DNA from: Pedobacter sandarakinus
Lineage (GTDB): Bacteria > Bacteroidota > Bacteroidia > Sphingobacteriales > Sphingobacteriaceae
DNA length: 64,000 nucleotides
Assembly: GCF_026240095.1 (NCBI RefSeq)
Contig: NZ_JAPIVG010000002.1
Location: forward strand, 186,001-250,000
Reading direction: 5' to 3'
In this document: piece after piece, positions 17,198 to 25,942 of the stretch
How the letters are laid out: each line of letters begins with the position of its first letter
Numbering within the stretch: the first letter of the stretch is position 1
The notes under the pieces: model-generated
What the model was told of the DNA's origin: nothing
Databases searched by the model: none
Seen by the model: the letters and a program-made list of their open reading frames with translations, nothing else
Translations under genes and position numbers: made by a program

Positions 17198-19621
17198 ATG
17201 ATGCCAAATGAAAAGTTTATAACCAATTCTATTGATACTTCCGAGCTTAGTTTCAACGATTTTAAATCTATTGTACTTAACGATTATAAAATAGCCTTCG
17301 AAAGCAGGCAAGCTAGTATTTTAGGGCGGAGGGAAGTGTTAACAGGAAAGGCTAAATTTGGAATTTTTGGCGATGGTAAAGAAGTTCCTCAAATTGCCAT
17401 GGCCAAGGCCTTTAAGAAAGGCGATTGGAGATCAGGCTATTATCGCGATCAAACATTTGCGTTCGCTGCAGGCATATCTACTATAAAAGAGTTTTTTGCA
17501 CAACTATATGCCAACCCCACTACTGGCGCCGATCCTTTTTCTGGTGGCAGGCAAATGAATTGCCACTTCGCCACGAAATCGATCAACGAGGATGGCAGCT
17601 GGAACGATCTAACACAGCTCAAGAATTGTTCATCAGATATCTCGCCAACCGGCGGCCAAATGGCTCGTTTGGTAGGCTTGGCATATGCTTCTAAATTGTT
17701 TAGAAATAACCATGAATTGGATTATCTTAAACACTTTTCGGTAAACGGGAACGAGGTCGCTTTTGGCACTATTGGCAATGCATCTACATCTGAAGGTGTG
17801 TTTTTTGAATCTATCAATGCTGCGGGAGTATTGCAGGTACCCATGGCAATCTCCATCTGGGACGATGCTTACGGCATCTCCGTCCCGGCAAAATATCAGA
17901 CTACCAAGGAAGATATATCCGAAGTTCTTAAAGGGTTTCAAAGAGAAGAAGGTCAGCCAGGTTACGAAATTTATAAAGTTAAAGGTTGGGATTATCCTGC
18001 CCTTTGCGAGGTATACGAGAAGGCTATCCAGGTATGTAGAGATGAGCACGTTCCTGTCCTTATCCACGTTATTGAATTAACGCAGCCACAAGGCCATTCA
18101 ACATCTGGATCTCACGAACGCTATAAATCCAAGGATCGATTATCATGGGAAAATGAGCATGATTGCATCCTAAAGATGCGTGAATGGATGCTCGATTCGG
18201 CAGTAGCTACAGAAGATGAGATTGTTGAAATCGAAAATGAAGCTAAAGCTTTTGTGAGAAATGCACAAAAAGAAGCTTGGAACGAATTTCTGGATAGCAT
18301 CAAGCCAGAGCAAAAACAAGTGGTAGATTTAATTAATGGCTTAGCTAAGCACCAGCCAGAGTTATCTAAAATTGCAGCTCAACTCGCATCAACTGCCGAT
18401 GCACAGCGTCGCGAAGTATTTATGGCAGCAAGAAAAGCCATTCGAATTTCTGCAAAATCTAATTCTGCTGAACGCACGGATTTGCTTACCTGGTATAAAA
18501 ATCAGGAAGAGTTAACAATAGACAGGTACAATTCTAAACTCCACACCAACGGTATCGATCGACCTGGCAATATTCCTGTGGTAGCGCCGATATATGATGA
18601 TTTCTCTAAGATGGTTGATGGTAGAGAAGTGTTAAATGCCTGTTTCAATGAAAACTTTGCCCGCGACCAACGCTTGGTAGCTTTTGGCGAAGATTTAGGA
18701 AATATTGGTGATGTTAATCAAGGTTTTGCGGGTCTGCAGGCTAAATTTGGAGAACTTAGAATTACCGATACCGGAATTAGGGAAATGACTATCATGGGTC
18801 AAGGCATTGGCCTGGCCATGCGTGGCTTGAAGCCAATCGCAGAAATTCAATATTTAGATTACCTTATTTTTGCGTTGAACGTATTGAGTGATGATTTAGC
18901 TTCTCTTTCGTACCGTACCAAAGGAATTCAGAAAGCGCCCGTTGTGGTGCGTACCAGGGGTCATCGTCTAGAGGGCATCTGGCATTCAGGCTCACCAATA
19001 AGTATGTTGTTGGGTTCTTTGCGTGGTATGCATTTGTGTGTGCCCAGAAACATGACCCAAGCCGCAGGTATGTACAATACCTTGTTTAGAGCAGATGAAC
19101 CGGCGGTGGTAATTGAGTGTTTAAACGGCTACCGACTGAAAGAGAGACTTCCTAATAATGTGGGGGATTTTACCGTTCCATTAGGCAAGGCCGAAGTAAT
19201 AGAAGATGGTAAGGATATCACCGTGATTTCTTATGGCTCATGCATACGCCTGGTGCAAGAAGCGGCTGAGGAACTGGCAACTATGGGTATTTCTGTTGAA
19301 ATCATCGATCCTCAAACATTATTGCCTTTTGATACCGAAAAAGTATGTGCAGCTTCCTTAGCAAAAACCAATAAATTACTTATCGTAGATGAAGATGTGC
19401 CCGGAGGTGGCTCAGCATATATTTTACAAAAAGTGTTAGAAGATCAGGACGGCTATTTCACGCTGGATGGTAAACCGAAAACGTTGTCCGCGAAACCGCA
19501 CAGACCTCCATTTGGTTCAGATGGCGATTATTTTAGTAAACCTTCAGTAGATGATATTATAGAAACGATTTGTGGAATGATGCATGAAGCACACCCGAAT
19601 CAATTCCCGCCAATTTTTTAA
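17198..19621 (+). CDS. 2-oxoacid dehydrogenase E1, fused alpha and beta subunits
   Basis: Thiamine-diphosphate-dependent decarboxylase component, probably of the branched-chain 2-oxoacid (2-oxoisovalerate) dehydrogenase complex, which feeds branched-chain acyl-CoA into lipid synthesis. Seen: residues 1-400 form the alpha part, with ISPTGGQMARLVGLAYA and the ThDP-binding block GDGN-like GTIGNASTSEGVFFE, then YGISVP and QGHSTSGSHERYKS. Residues 470-807 form the beta part, with VAFGEDLGNIGDVNQGF, RDTGIRE-like ITDTGIREMTIMGQGIG and DEDVPGGGSAY. About 807 residues fits the fused form known in Bacteroidota. No E2 gene is adjacent; lpdA (E3) lies 20 kb away at 38011-39399. Acetoin or pyruvate dehydrogenase are less likely alternatives. 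Confidence 0.9.
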   Translation: MMPNEKFITNSIDTSELSFNDFKSIVLNDYKIAFESRQASILGRREVLTGKAKFGIFGDGKEVPQIAMAKAFKKGDWRSGYYRDQTFAFAAGISTIKEFFAQLYANPTTGADPFSGGRQMNCHFATKSINEDGSWNDLTQLKNCSSDISPTGGQMARLVGLAYASKLFRNNHELDYLKHFSVNGNEVAFGTIGNASTSEGVFFESINAAGVLQVPMAISIWDDAYGISVPAKYQTTKEDISEVLKGFQREEGQPGYEIYKVKGWDYPALCEVYEKAIQVCRDEHVPVLIHVIELTQPQGHSTSGSHERYKSKDRLSWENEHDCILKMREWMLDSAVATEDEIVEIENEAKAFVRNAQKEAWNEFLDSIKPEQKQVVDLINGLAKHQPELSKIAAQLASTADAQRREVFMAARKAIRISAKSNSAERTDLLTWYKNQEELTIDRYNSKLHTNGIDRPGNIPVVAPIYDDFSKMVDGREVLNACFNENFARDQRLVAFGEDLGNIGDVNQGFAGLQAKFGELRITDTGIREMTIMGQGIGLAMRGLKPIAEIQYLDYLIFALNVLSDDLASLSYRTKGIQKAPVVVRTRGHRLEGIWHSGSPISMLLGSLRGMHLCVPRNMTQAAGMYNTLFRADEPAVVIECLNGYRLKERLPNNVGDFTVPLGKAEVIEDGKDITVISYGSCIRLVQEAAEELATMGISVEIIDPQTLLPFDTEKVCAASLAKTNKLLIVDEDVPGGGSAYILQKVLEDQDGYFTLDGKPKTLSAKPHRPPFGSDGDYFSKPSVDDIIETICGMMHEAHPNQFPPIF

Positions 19622-19799
19622 TTACATACCGATTCAAATACAATTTTTCTTGGCACAATAAATCATTTTTTTAATTGAAATCTATTAAAATGGTTTATCT
19701 TCATGGAAATTTCATCCTTATTATAATAGCCGTATTAACGCCCGTTACATGCCCTATACCTCCCTGTGCCTAAATTCCTTATTATCCAACTAGCTAAAC

Positions 19800-22151
19800 T
19801 TGTCCCTTAGGTTTAAAAATATCAATGTATGCTTTGGTCTATTCCTAAATTTCTTTAGGAGGATTGCTCCCTGTTTTCTTTTTTCTTTAATTTTATTATT
19901 TTCTCAAGTTGCTTACGGTCAAACGAAAGTTGCAAGGCAAACGCTTGATAGCCTTTTAATTGTAAACCAGAAGCACCCAGGCCAGGATTCGGTCAAGGCA
20001 ACTATACTTACAGCAATTTATCGGCAATATCTACAACTCAGAGATAGCGATAACGCCGATGAGTACGTCAACAAAACTGTCGTTCTGGCACAAAAATTAA
20101 AATTGAGAAATTTATCGGGTCTTGCTTACTATAGAATGGCCATGTTTCATCATGGTAGAACATCTTTTGCGAAAGCGGAAGAAAATTACTACAAAGCCAT
20201 AGCAGAATTTTCACTTTCAAATAACTTGGATATGATTGGTGGAACATATCTTAATTTAGGTGCAATGTATAGTGCTATTCCTGATTACGCTAAATGTTTG
20301 GAAGTGAATCAGCAGGCCATAGCCATTTACGAAAAAATGAATAACGAAGAAGACTTAGCAAGCTGCTATACCAACCTGGCAAGTATTTATCAGGATTTAG
20401 GTAATGAAAGTCAATCTTTAGTTTATTTAAAAATGGCTCTCAAGGTATTTTTGAAGGAAGGCCAGAATGCCAGGGGTGTTGCAGTTGTAAATGAATATAT
20501 TGGTTTGGCTTACTTAAATGCTGATGCCGCGGAGCTCGGGAAAATGGGTACGAGCGTTAGTGATAGGCTTACCTTGGCTCAAGAATATTTTCAGAAATCA
20601 CTTAAATCTGCTGAAGTTCTTAATGATGAAGCCATCATTGCATCTTCAACCAAGTTACTCGGTGATGTATATGCTGAAATGGGTAATAGGGAGCTTGCCT
20701 TGAGTGCATACAAAAAGGCAATTCAATTAAGCGAACCTTTGGATGATAAGGTTAACTACACAAGCACGCTCCTTGCATTAGGTTCATATTATCAAAAAGG
20801 AAACGATTTCGAGAATGCCATCTTATTTCTAAGCAACTGCTTCCAAATTGCAAGCAATAATAACCTGCTAGAAGACAAAAAAAATGCTGCATTGGGTTTG
20901 AGTGATATTTTCGAAAGATTGAAGAATTATGATAAGTCTTTATCATATTATAAGGCTTATGTTGAAACCAAGGGTCAGATTTTTAATGTAGATAAGGAAC
21001 GAGAAATCACCAAAAGGCAAATGCAAATTGATTTTGGTATTAAAGAGAAAGACTATTTATTCAAACAAAGAATAACCAGTGTAGAACTGCAGAAACAGGT
21101 ATTATTGGCGAAGCAACAGCAACAGCAATTGTTTTTAAGGAAACAACAGTTGGCTTTGAGCGACAAAGAAAAAAGTCTGCAACGCCTTACATTTTTAAAA
21201 AAACAGCTGGATTTAGAAATTGATAAGGAAACACAAAGCAGCAATTTTGAGCGAGCAAAATTGCAGGCAAAGTATGAAACGTCGTTGCGTGATAAGCAAA
21301 TTACAAAACAAGAACAGCAAATAAAATTCGATTGGAGGGTAAGGTTTTTTTTAATAATTGCGGTAGGCTTAATGTTATTGATTGCTATTCTTGTTTTTTT
21401 TAGCCAACGACGTGTAATGCGGTTAAATAAGGTAATCAATCAGCAAAAGAGAGAATTGGAACAACTTAGTAAGGTAAAGGATAGAATTTTTAGTGTTGTG
21501 AGTCATGACATGAGAACGCCGGTTAATTCGCTTATCTCTTTCATACAGTTGTTGGAGGGTGGGAATATCGATCAGGATAAACTTACACGATATGCCGCTA
21601 CTTTAAAAAATAATCTCACTTATACGTCATCCATGATGGAAAATCTCCTAAATTGGGCTGCCAGCCAGATGCAGGGCTTTAATCCATATCTCGAGCGTTT
21701 AGAAATCTCTAAAGTTATTGAAGAGGTAATCTTATCTGTTCAGCATCATGCAGATTTGAAGGACATAGTCATTCACAACAATGTGTCGGTTGATAAGGTT
21801 TGTAAGGCTGATGAAAATATGATAACCTTAGTGATGCGGAATTTGATCAGTAATGCGGTAAAATTTACCGCCCATGGAGGAAATATCACCATATCCGTAC
21901 AAGATTTCCTAGATGATGTTGCGATCATTGTAGCAGATGATGGTTTAGGGTTGAAACCAGACCAGCTAAACCATTTTAATAGTTCTGGCTACCTCGGTGT
22001 AGGAATGAGTACGCCTGGTACAGATAAAGAAAAGGGCACCGGTTTAGGATTGATGTTATGCCGGACGTTTGTTGCATTAATGGATGGCACCATTAGCGCA
22101 TCTAACAATACACCTCAGGGAACTACTTTTAAGATTTTATTGCCGAAGTAA
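19800..22151 (+). CDS. TPR-containing sensor histidine kinase
   Basis: Membrane sensor kinase of 783 residues. Seen: hydrophobic N-terminus ending VAYGQ (signal peptide, about residues 20-41), a periplasmic array of tetratricopeptide repeats (about 60-400; units such as GGTYLNLGAMYSAIPDYAKCL), a Gln/Lys-rich coiled coil (410-505), a transmembrane helix (about 515-535, FFLIIAVGLMLLIAILVFF), HisKA with phospho-acceptor His569 in SVVSHDMRTPVNS, and HATPase with NLISNAVKF, VADDGLGL and GTGLGLMLC. There is no in-frame ATG before residue 100, so TTG 19800 is the likely start. It converges with the LytTR regulator, 9 bases apart at the stops, and is probably its partner. Confidence 0.88.
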   Translation: MSLRFKNINVCFGLFLNFFRRIAPCFLFSLILLFSQVAYGQTKVARQTLDSLLIVNQKHPGQDSVKATILTAIYRQYLQLRDSDNADEYVNKTVVLAQKLKLRNLSGLAYYRMAMFHHGRTSFAKAEENYYKAIAEFSLSNNLDMIGGTYLNLGAMYSAIPDYAKCLEVNQQAIAIYEKMNNEEDLASCYTNLASIYQDLGNESQSLVYLKMALKVFLKEGQNARGVAVVNEYIGLAYLNADAAELGKMGTSVSDRLTLAQEYFQKSLKSAEVLNDEAIIASSTKLLGDVYAEMGNRELALSAYKKAIQLSEPLDDKVNYTSTLLALGSYYQKGNDFENAILFLSNCFQIASNNNLLEDKKNAALGLSDIFERLKNYDKSLSYYKAYVETKGQIFNVDKEREITKRQMQIDFGIKEKDYLFKQRITSVELQKQVLLAKQQQQQLFLRKQQLALSDKEKSLQRLTFLKKQLDLEIDKETQSSNFERAKLQAKYETSLRDKQITKQEQQIKFDWRVRFFLIIAVGLMLLIAILVFFSQRRVMRLNKVINQQKRELEQLSKVKDRIFSVVSHDMRTPVNSLISFIQLLEGGNIDQDKLTRYAATLKNNLTYTSSMMENLLNWAASQMQGFNPYLERLEISKVIEEVILSVQHHADLKDIVIHNNVSVDKVCKADENMITLVMRNLISNAVKFTAHGGNITISVQDFLDDVAIIVADDGLGLKPDQLNHFNSSGYLGVGMSTPGTDKEKGTGLGLMLCRTFVALMDGTISASNNTPQGTTFKILLPK

Positions 22152-22160
22152 TCGGCTGGG

Positions 22161-22913
22161 TTATTTTGTAAACCTTGATAGCATTTTTTTATCTACAGCA
22201 CTCTCTAGTAGTTCTTGGCGATTAGAGGCACTTATCGGCACCACGAAATTGTATTTTAATTGCACCTCATGGTTCGTTATGGTAGCAATATGATTGGTAT
22301 TGATAATGTATTGTTTATGCACCCTCGCAAAAATTGTTTTAGGAAGTTGCTTTTCCAGATTTTTCAAACTAACCAGTATCACGTGCTTATCTGTGTGGGT
22401 GTATAATTTTGAGAAGTCACCCATACTTTCTATATAAATTACATCGCTGTATTTCAACTTAGTAATCCCCTTGGTTTCCTTGAAGAAAAAATAGTCATTA
22501 TCGCCAATTTCATTTTTAATATCTTGTGGCGAGATACTGTGCGCTATTTTTTTGAGTTCCAAATACTCTACAGCTTTATTGGTTGCTTTTACAGCACGCT
22601 CAAATGTTGCAGGTTTTATGATAAAATCTATAGCATCTATGTTGTAACACTCGGCGGCATACTGACTATAAGAGGTAATAAAGATAAAAAGTGGTTGAGT
22701 TTTTATGCTTTTAGACAATTCGATTCCTGATAGATCTGGCATATCAATATCAGAGAAGACAATGTCTATTTGTGTGGTAGACAACACCTGCAGTGCATCC
22801 AACCCGCTGGCACATTTGGCAACAATTGCTAATGATGGGATTTTTTTCAAATGCATTTCAATTGCATCTCTTTCTATTTCGTTGTCATCAACAATTATGC
22901 AGTTGTAAAGCAT
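22161..22913 (-). CDS. LytTR-family response regulator
   Basis: Two-component transcription factor of 250 residues. Seen: receiver domain with acidic pair Asp9/Asp10 (IIVDDNE), phospho-acceptor Asp55 in FSDIDMPDLSG, Ser/Thr in FITSYSQYA and Lys in IIKPATF. A C-terminal LytTR DNA-binding domain (about 145-245) has FFKETKGITKLKYSDVIYIE and FARVHKQYIIN. It converges with the TPR kinase at 19800-22151. LytTR regulators classically pair with LytS-type kinases, but in Bacteroidota they also pair with TPR kinases. Regulated genes cannot be told from this window; no LytTR-type direct repeat was picked out. Confidence 0.92.
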   Translation of the reverse strand: MLYNCIIVDDNEIERDAIEMHLKKIPSLAIVAKCASGLDALQVLSTTQIDIVFSDIDMPDLSGIELSKSIKTQPLFIFITSYSQYAAECYNIDAIDFIIKPATFERAVKATNKAVEYLELKKIAHSISPQDIKNEIGDNDYFFFKETKGITKLKYSDVIYIESMGDFSKLYTHTDKHVILVSLKNLEKQLPKTIFARVHKQYIINTNHIATITNHEVQLKYNFVVPISASNRQELLESAVDKKMLSRFTK

Positions 22914-23262
22914 TGGAGGAGGTATTTAAGGACAACCAAATGTAATGTAAAAAATATTAGATAAAGCTTGTAATACTAAAATTATTATGATTTTTATGAT
23001 GCTTTAACTACTGTGCGTGTATTGTGTTAACTATCTGATTGTATTATAACTTCTAGAAGGATAATTTATACAAATTGGCTTGCTCCGAAATTATTCACGC
23101 ACTTCTTTATCAGCAATCGCATCAGTTTTATAGATTTTTACATTTCTGAAACTACCATACTTTCACAACAGCTCCATCAGAAAGACTTTATCACTTAGCC
23201 GTTACAATACTGCACTAAACATTTTTCTATTATTTGTTGTAGTATTATTAAAACATATTACC
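22914..23262. other. Intergenic region between LytTR regulator and SDR
   Basis: About 350 AT-rich bases between two divergently transcribed genes; it must hold both promoters. No exact TAnnTTTG element, hairpin, tRNA or convincing small ORF was found. CTATTATTTG at about 23227-23236 is a near match with one extra spacer base. Confidence 0.4.
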
Positions 23263-24267
23263 ATGAAAAACAATGATAACATCACAAGGCGACAAGCCGT
23301 AGCTGGTCTTGGCGCTGGCATTGCCGGTTTAGCTATATCCCCGGCTTTCGGTGCAGAAGGCATGACGATGGGACACGCATCCGTGGCCGCACTCGAAGAT
23401 CCAACTACTAAGTATCCGAGGCCACCATTTAAAGCACAACAACAACCGTTTCCAGGTTTAGCGAGCAAAATGGATCCACGCCCAGACCATGGTGAAGAAA
23501 GCTACAAAGGATCGGGAAGGCTGAATGGTAGGAAAGCGTTAATTACAGGAGGAGATTCTGGAATGGGACGTGCAGCTGCAATAGCATTCGCCCGCGAAGG
23601 TGCTGATGTGGTAATTAACTATCTGCCGGCAGAGGAGTCAGACGCTAAGGAAGTAATTGAATGGATTACGAAAGCGGGTAGAAAAGGTTATGCCATACCT
23701 GGTGATTTAAGAGAAGAATCATTTACCAAGCAATTGGTAGCAGACAGTGTAAAAAAATTAGGCGGGCTTGATATTGTGGTGAGCAATGCTGCCAGACAAC
23801 AAACCAAGCCATCGATATTAGAAATCAGCACTGAGGATTTTGACGCCACGATGAAAACAAATATTTACGCTCCTTTTTGGCTGCTAAAGGCATCAATACC
23901 CCATTTGAAACCTGGTTCCAGCATTATCATCACCACATCCGAGCAGGCAACAGATCCATCCCCAGAGCTTTTCGATTACGCACAAACAAAAGCCGCAAAC
24001 ACCAGTACGGTAAGGTCATTGGCAAAATCTTTGGCGCCAAAGGGTGTAAGGGTAAATGGTGTGGCTCCAGGCCCGATCTGGACACCTCTACAAGTTGGTG
24101 GGGGCGCAACAAATGAAAAATTGACCACGTTTGGAGAAGCTACGCCAATGGGCAGACCAGGTCAGCCAGCAGAATTGGCCTCGATTTATGTGCAACTAGC
24201 AGATAATGGAGCGAGCTACTCTACAGGCCAGGTTTATGGCGCTATGGGTGGTGGGGGCCAACCGTAG
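23263..24267 (+). CDS. Short-chain dehydrogenase/reductase with twin-arginine-like leader (YghA-like)
   Basis: NAD(P)-dependent oxidoreductase of 334 residues; real substrate is unknown. Seen: N-terminal leader with Arg9-Arg10 then QAVAGLGAGIAGLAIS, a Tat-type signal, and a linker with MDPRPDHGEESYKGSGRL typical of the YghA/general-stress-protein-39 subgroup. The Rossmann domain has GGDSGMGRA, the SDR NNAG site changed to VSNAARQ, and the active-site ITTSE and Tyr239-x3-Lys243 (YAQTK). C-terminal GxxYGAMGGGG is also seen. Full length for YghA-like enzymes. Monocistronic, with an inverted repeat 47 bases downstream. A Tat leader implies folding with its cofactor in the cytoplasm before export. 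Confidence 0.88.
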   Translation: MKNNDNITRRQAVAGLGAGIAGLAISPAFGAEGMTMGHASVAALEDPTTKYPRPPFKAQQQPFPGLASKMDPRPDHGEESYKGSGRLNGRKALITGGDSGMGRAAAIAFAREGADVVINYLPAEESDAKEVIEWITKAGRKGYAIPGDLREESFTKQLVADSVKKLGGLDIVVSNAARQQTKPSILEISTEDFDATMKTNIYAPFWLLKASIPHLKPGSSIIITTSEQATDPSPELFDYAQTKAANTSTVRSLAKSLAPKGVRVNGVAPGPIWTPLQVGGGATNEKLTTFGEATPMGRPGQPAELASIYVQLADNGASYSTGQVYGAMGGGGQP

Positions 24268-24314
24268 TTACAAATATGATAAAGGGACGTAATGGTTCTA
24301 ATTAATGATAATAA

Positions 24315-24367
24315 AATTTCATGAAGATATTGTGGATATAGCTTTTCCATATTATCTTCGTGAAATT
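24315..24367 (+). terminator. Long imperfect hairpin between the SDR gene and tRNA-Pro
   Basis: AATTTCATGAAGATA and TATCTTCGTGAAATT form a 15-bp stem with one G-U pair, around a 23-base loop. It ends 8 bases before the tRNA. It may terminate the SDR transcript, but the following tract (ACTTTTAT) is poor in T; it may instead be a processing signal. Confidence 0.5.
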
Positions 24368-24375
24368 ACTTTTAT

Positions 24376-24449
24376 CGGGATGTAGCGTAGCCAGGTATCG
24401 CGCCAGCATGGGGTGCTGGAGGTCGGAAGTTCGAATCTTCTCATCCCGA
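24376..24449 (+). tRNA. tRNA-Pro (anticodon GGG)
   Basis: A 74-nt cloverleaf. The acceptor stem CGGGATG pairs with CATCCCG. The D-arm is GCG/CGC, the anticodon stem CCAGC/GCTGG encloses loop ATGGGGT with anticodon GGG, and the T-loop is TTCGAAT. The C at position 1 and G after the anticodon are typical of bacterial tRNA-Pro. CCA is not encoded (ACAG follows). Confidence 0.95.
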
Positions 24450-24519
24450 CAGTAAAAGTGCTTGTTCTACATGAATGTTGCGCTTCGCTCTGCATAACAG
24501 ACAATCAGCTTTCTCCAAT

Positions 24520-25062
24520 ATGCACTTTAAGGAAAAAGAAGTCCAAAATCTTAAAGCTAAAAAATTCTTGATTTGGCTAGTCATTTTAGCCTCTGCGGTA
24601 CTCTTTAGCATTTTTGGAGCCATTATCTTCACTTTCGAAAACAGGATAAATTTACCCATCTCTTTTGCAATAAGTTCCTGCTTTATAATTGCAAGCAGTT
24701 ACAGTATGAATGCTGGTGTAAATGCAGAAAAACGCTTGAATTTCGAGCGGCAAAGATATTGGCTGTGGATTACCCTTTCATTAGGTGCCTTATTTTTTAT
24801 GTTGCAATTGTATTCTTGGTTAGTTATTTTGCAATTAGTAGGCGCAACTGCTAATCTAAAATTATACATTATTATGCTAACCTGCATCCATCTGTTGCAT
24901 GTACTTGGAGGCATGATCATGATTGTTTACACGCTAAATAAACAAAAAGCAAACATTAGAGATATTAGAAATGTGATGCGCTTGGAAACAACTGCAATCT
25001 TCTGGCACTTCATTGGAGGGCTATGGATCTACATTTATCTCCTCATGCTAATCGGATTCTAA
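24520..25062 (+). CDS. Stand-alone cytochrome c oxidase subunit III-like membrane protein
   Basis: Heme-copper oxidase subunit III family, about 180 residues with five predicted membrane helices. Seen: a basic N-terminus then LIWLVILASAVLFSIFGAI, and the family signature HLLHVLGGMIMIVYTLN with the final helix FWHFIGGLWIYIYLLMLIGF. Start is set at ATG 24520; the ATG at 24475 would add 15 poorly conserved residues near the tRNA. No subunit I or II lies nearby, so it is an orphan subunit that could join an oxidase encoded elsewhere or act in a nitric-oxide-reductase-like complex. NorE is a possible alternative name. Confidence 0.8.
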   Translation: MHFKEKEVQNLKAKKFLIWLVILASAVLFSIFGAIIFTFENRINLPISFAISSCFIIASSYSMNAGVNAEKRLNFERQRYWLWITLSLGALFFMLQLYSWLVILQLVGATANLKLYIIMLTCIHLLHVLGGMIMIVYTLNKQKANIRDIRNVMRLETTAIFWHFIGGLWIYIYLLMLIGF

Positions 25063-25166
25063 TAACAAGGCTTCTACTTAATCTCTTCTGATCAACTAAT
25101 TGCTACATTTTAGAGTTGTTAAATTCATTCAAACAATTTAAACTAGGTTCTAACAAACTTATATGA

Positions 25167-25216
25167 TAGTAATACTATTATTTGTAATAATTTTGTAATT
25201 ACTATTTTAGTAATAC
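25167..25216. promoter_or_regulatory. Repeated half-sites upstream of the tetR gene
   Basis: TAGTAATAC occurs at 25167-25175 and again at 25208-25216, with an inverted relative GTAATTACTA at 25195-25204. The last copy abuts the likely -33 region of the tetR promoter. This fits an operator for TetR self-repression, but the AT-rich setting makes chance similarity possible. Confidence 0.35.
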
Positions 25217-25236
25217 ATTTTGGTGCGATTGTTTTA

Positions 25237-25244
25237 TACTTTTG
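25237..25244 (+). promoter_or_regulatory. Candidate promoter of the export operon
   Basis: TACTTTTG matches TAnnTTTG, 17 bases before the ATG at 25261; TTTTG at 25218-25222 could be the -33 element. The leader would be about 10 nt. Confidence 0.6.
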
Positions 25245-25260
25245 GGTTGTTACCAGAATT

Positions 25261-25941
25261 ATGGAAGTATTACTCAAATTTAAACTTAATGAACACCTGT
25301 ATCTAAGAGATCCAGAACAAACCGAGATTGGTAAGGCAATTGTAAGTAATGCAATAGAACTAATTTTCGAAATTGGATTTGAACAGTTTACATTTAGGAA
25401 ACTGGCCGCCAAGATCAACTCTACAGAACCAACCATCTACCGTTATTTCACATCTAAACATAAGCTGCTCACTTATATTCTTAATTGGTACTGGAACTAC
25501 GTGGAGTATGTGTGTAAGATGCGTTTGGCAGAGGTAAATGATCCTACCAAAAAAATGATCATGATTTTAGAGATCATTACCCACCACATTGATACACATG
25601 CACATTTGCACAATTATAACCTAGACCAATTGCATCATATCGTAATTTCTGAAAGTAGTAAATCCTACCTGGTTAAGGAAGTTGATGAAATTAATAGTGA
25701 AATGATGTTTGCGCCGTTAAAAAGCCTTTGTTTGTTCATCAGCGAAGTGATTTTAAAATTAGATCCTCATTTTCCATATCCCAAATCGTTGGCAAGTACT
25801 CTTATTGAAACCGCCCATGATCAGCATTTTTTTAGCGAGCATTTGCCGAAATTGACTGACAACCAAGTGCGGGAGAATCACAAAGATTATGTGCTCAAAT
25901 ACCTTACCCGATTAACATTCTACACCATTAGCCCGGCTTAA
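25261..25941 (+). CDS. TetR/AcrR-family transcriptional regulator
   Basis: Predicted repressor of the downstream exporter genes. Seen: an N-terminal helix-turn-helix (about residues 25-70) with FEQFTFRKLAAKI and the recognition region STEPTIYRYFTSKHKLLTYIL, typical of TetR proteins, then an all-helical ligand and dimer domain to residue 226. The first gene of a four-gene operon: its stop is one base from the ABC gene start. Repeated half-sites in its promoter suggest autoregulation. The ligand cannot be predicted. Confidence 0.88.
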   Translation: MEVLLKFKLNEHLYLRDPEQTEIGKAIVSNAIELIFEIGFEQFTFRKLAAKINSTEPTIYRYFTSKHKLLTYILNWYWNYVEYVCKMRLAEVNDPTKKMIMILEIITHHIDTHAHLHNYNLDQLHHIVISESSKSYLVKEVDEINSEMMFAPLKSLCLFISEVILKLDPHFPYPKSLASTLIETAHDQHFFSEHLPKLTDNQVRENHKDYVLKYLTRLTFYTISPA

Positions 25942-25942
25942 T

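Noticed and set aside
17633..18067. Minus-strand frame of 144 codons in the E1 gene
   Set aside because: Antisense to the alpha-subunit ThDP region; the E1 coding sequence explains it.
21053..21439. Minus-strand frame of 128 codons in the TPR kinase
   Set aside because: Antisense to the coiled-coil segment; repeated Cys/Phe-rich residues are the mirror of Gln/Lys codons.
24475..24519. Earlier ATG for the oxidase subunit III-like gene
   Set aside because: The extra 15 residues directly follow tRNA-Pro and lack conservation; the later ATG gives a normal membrane protein start.
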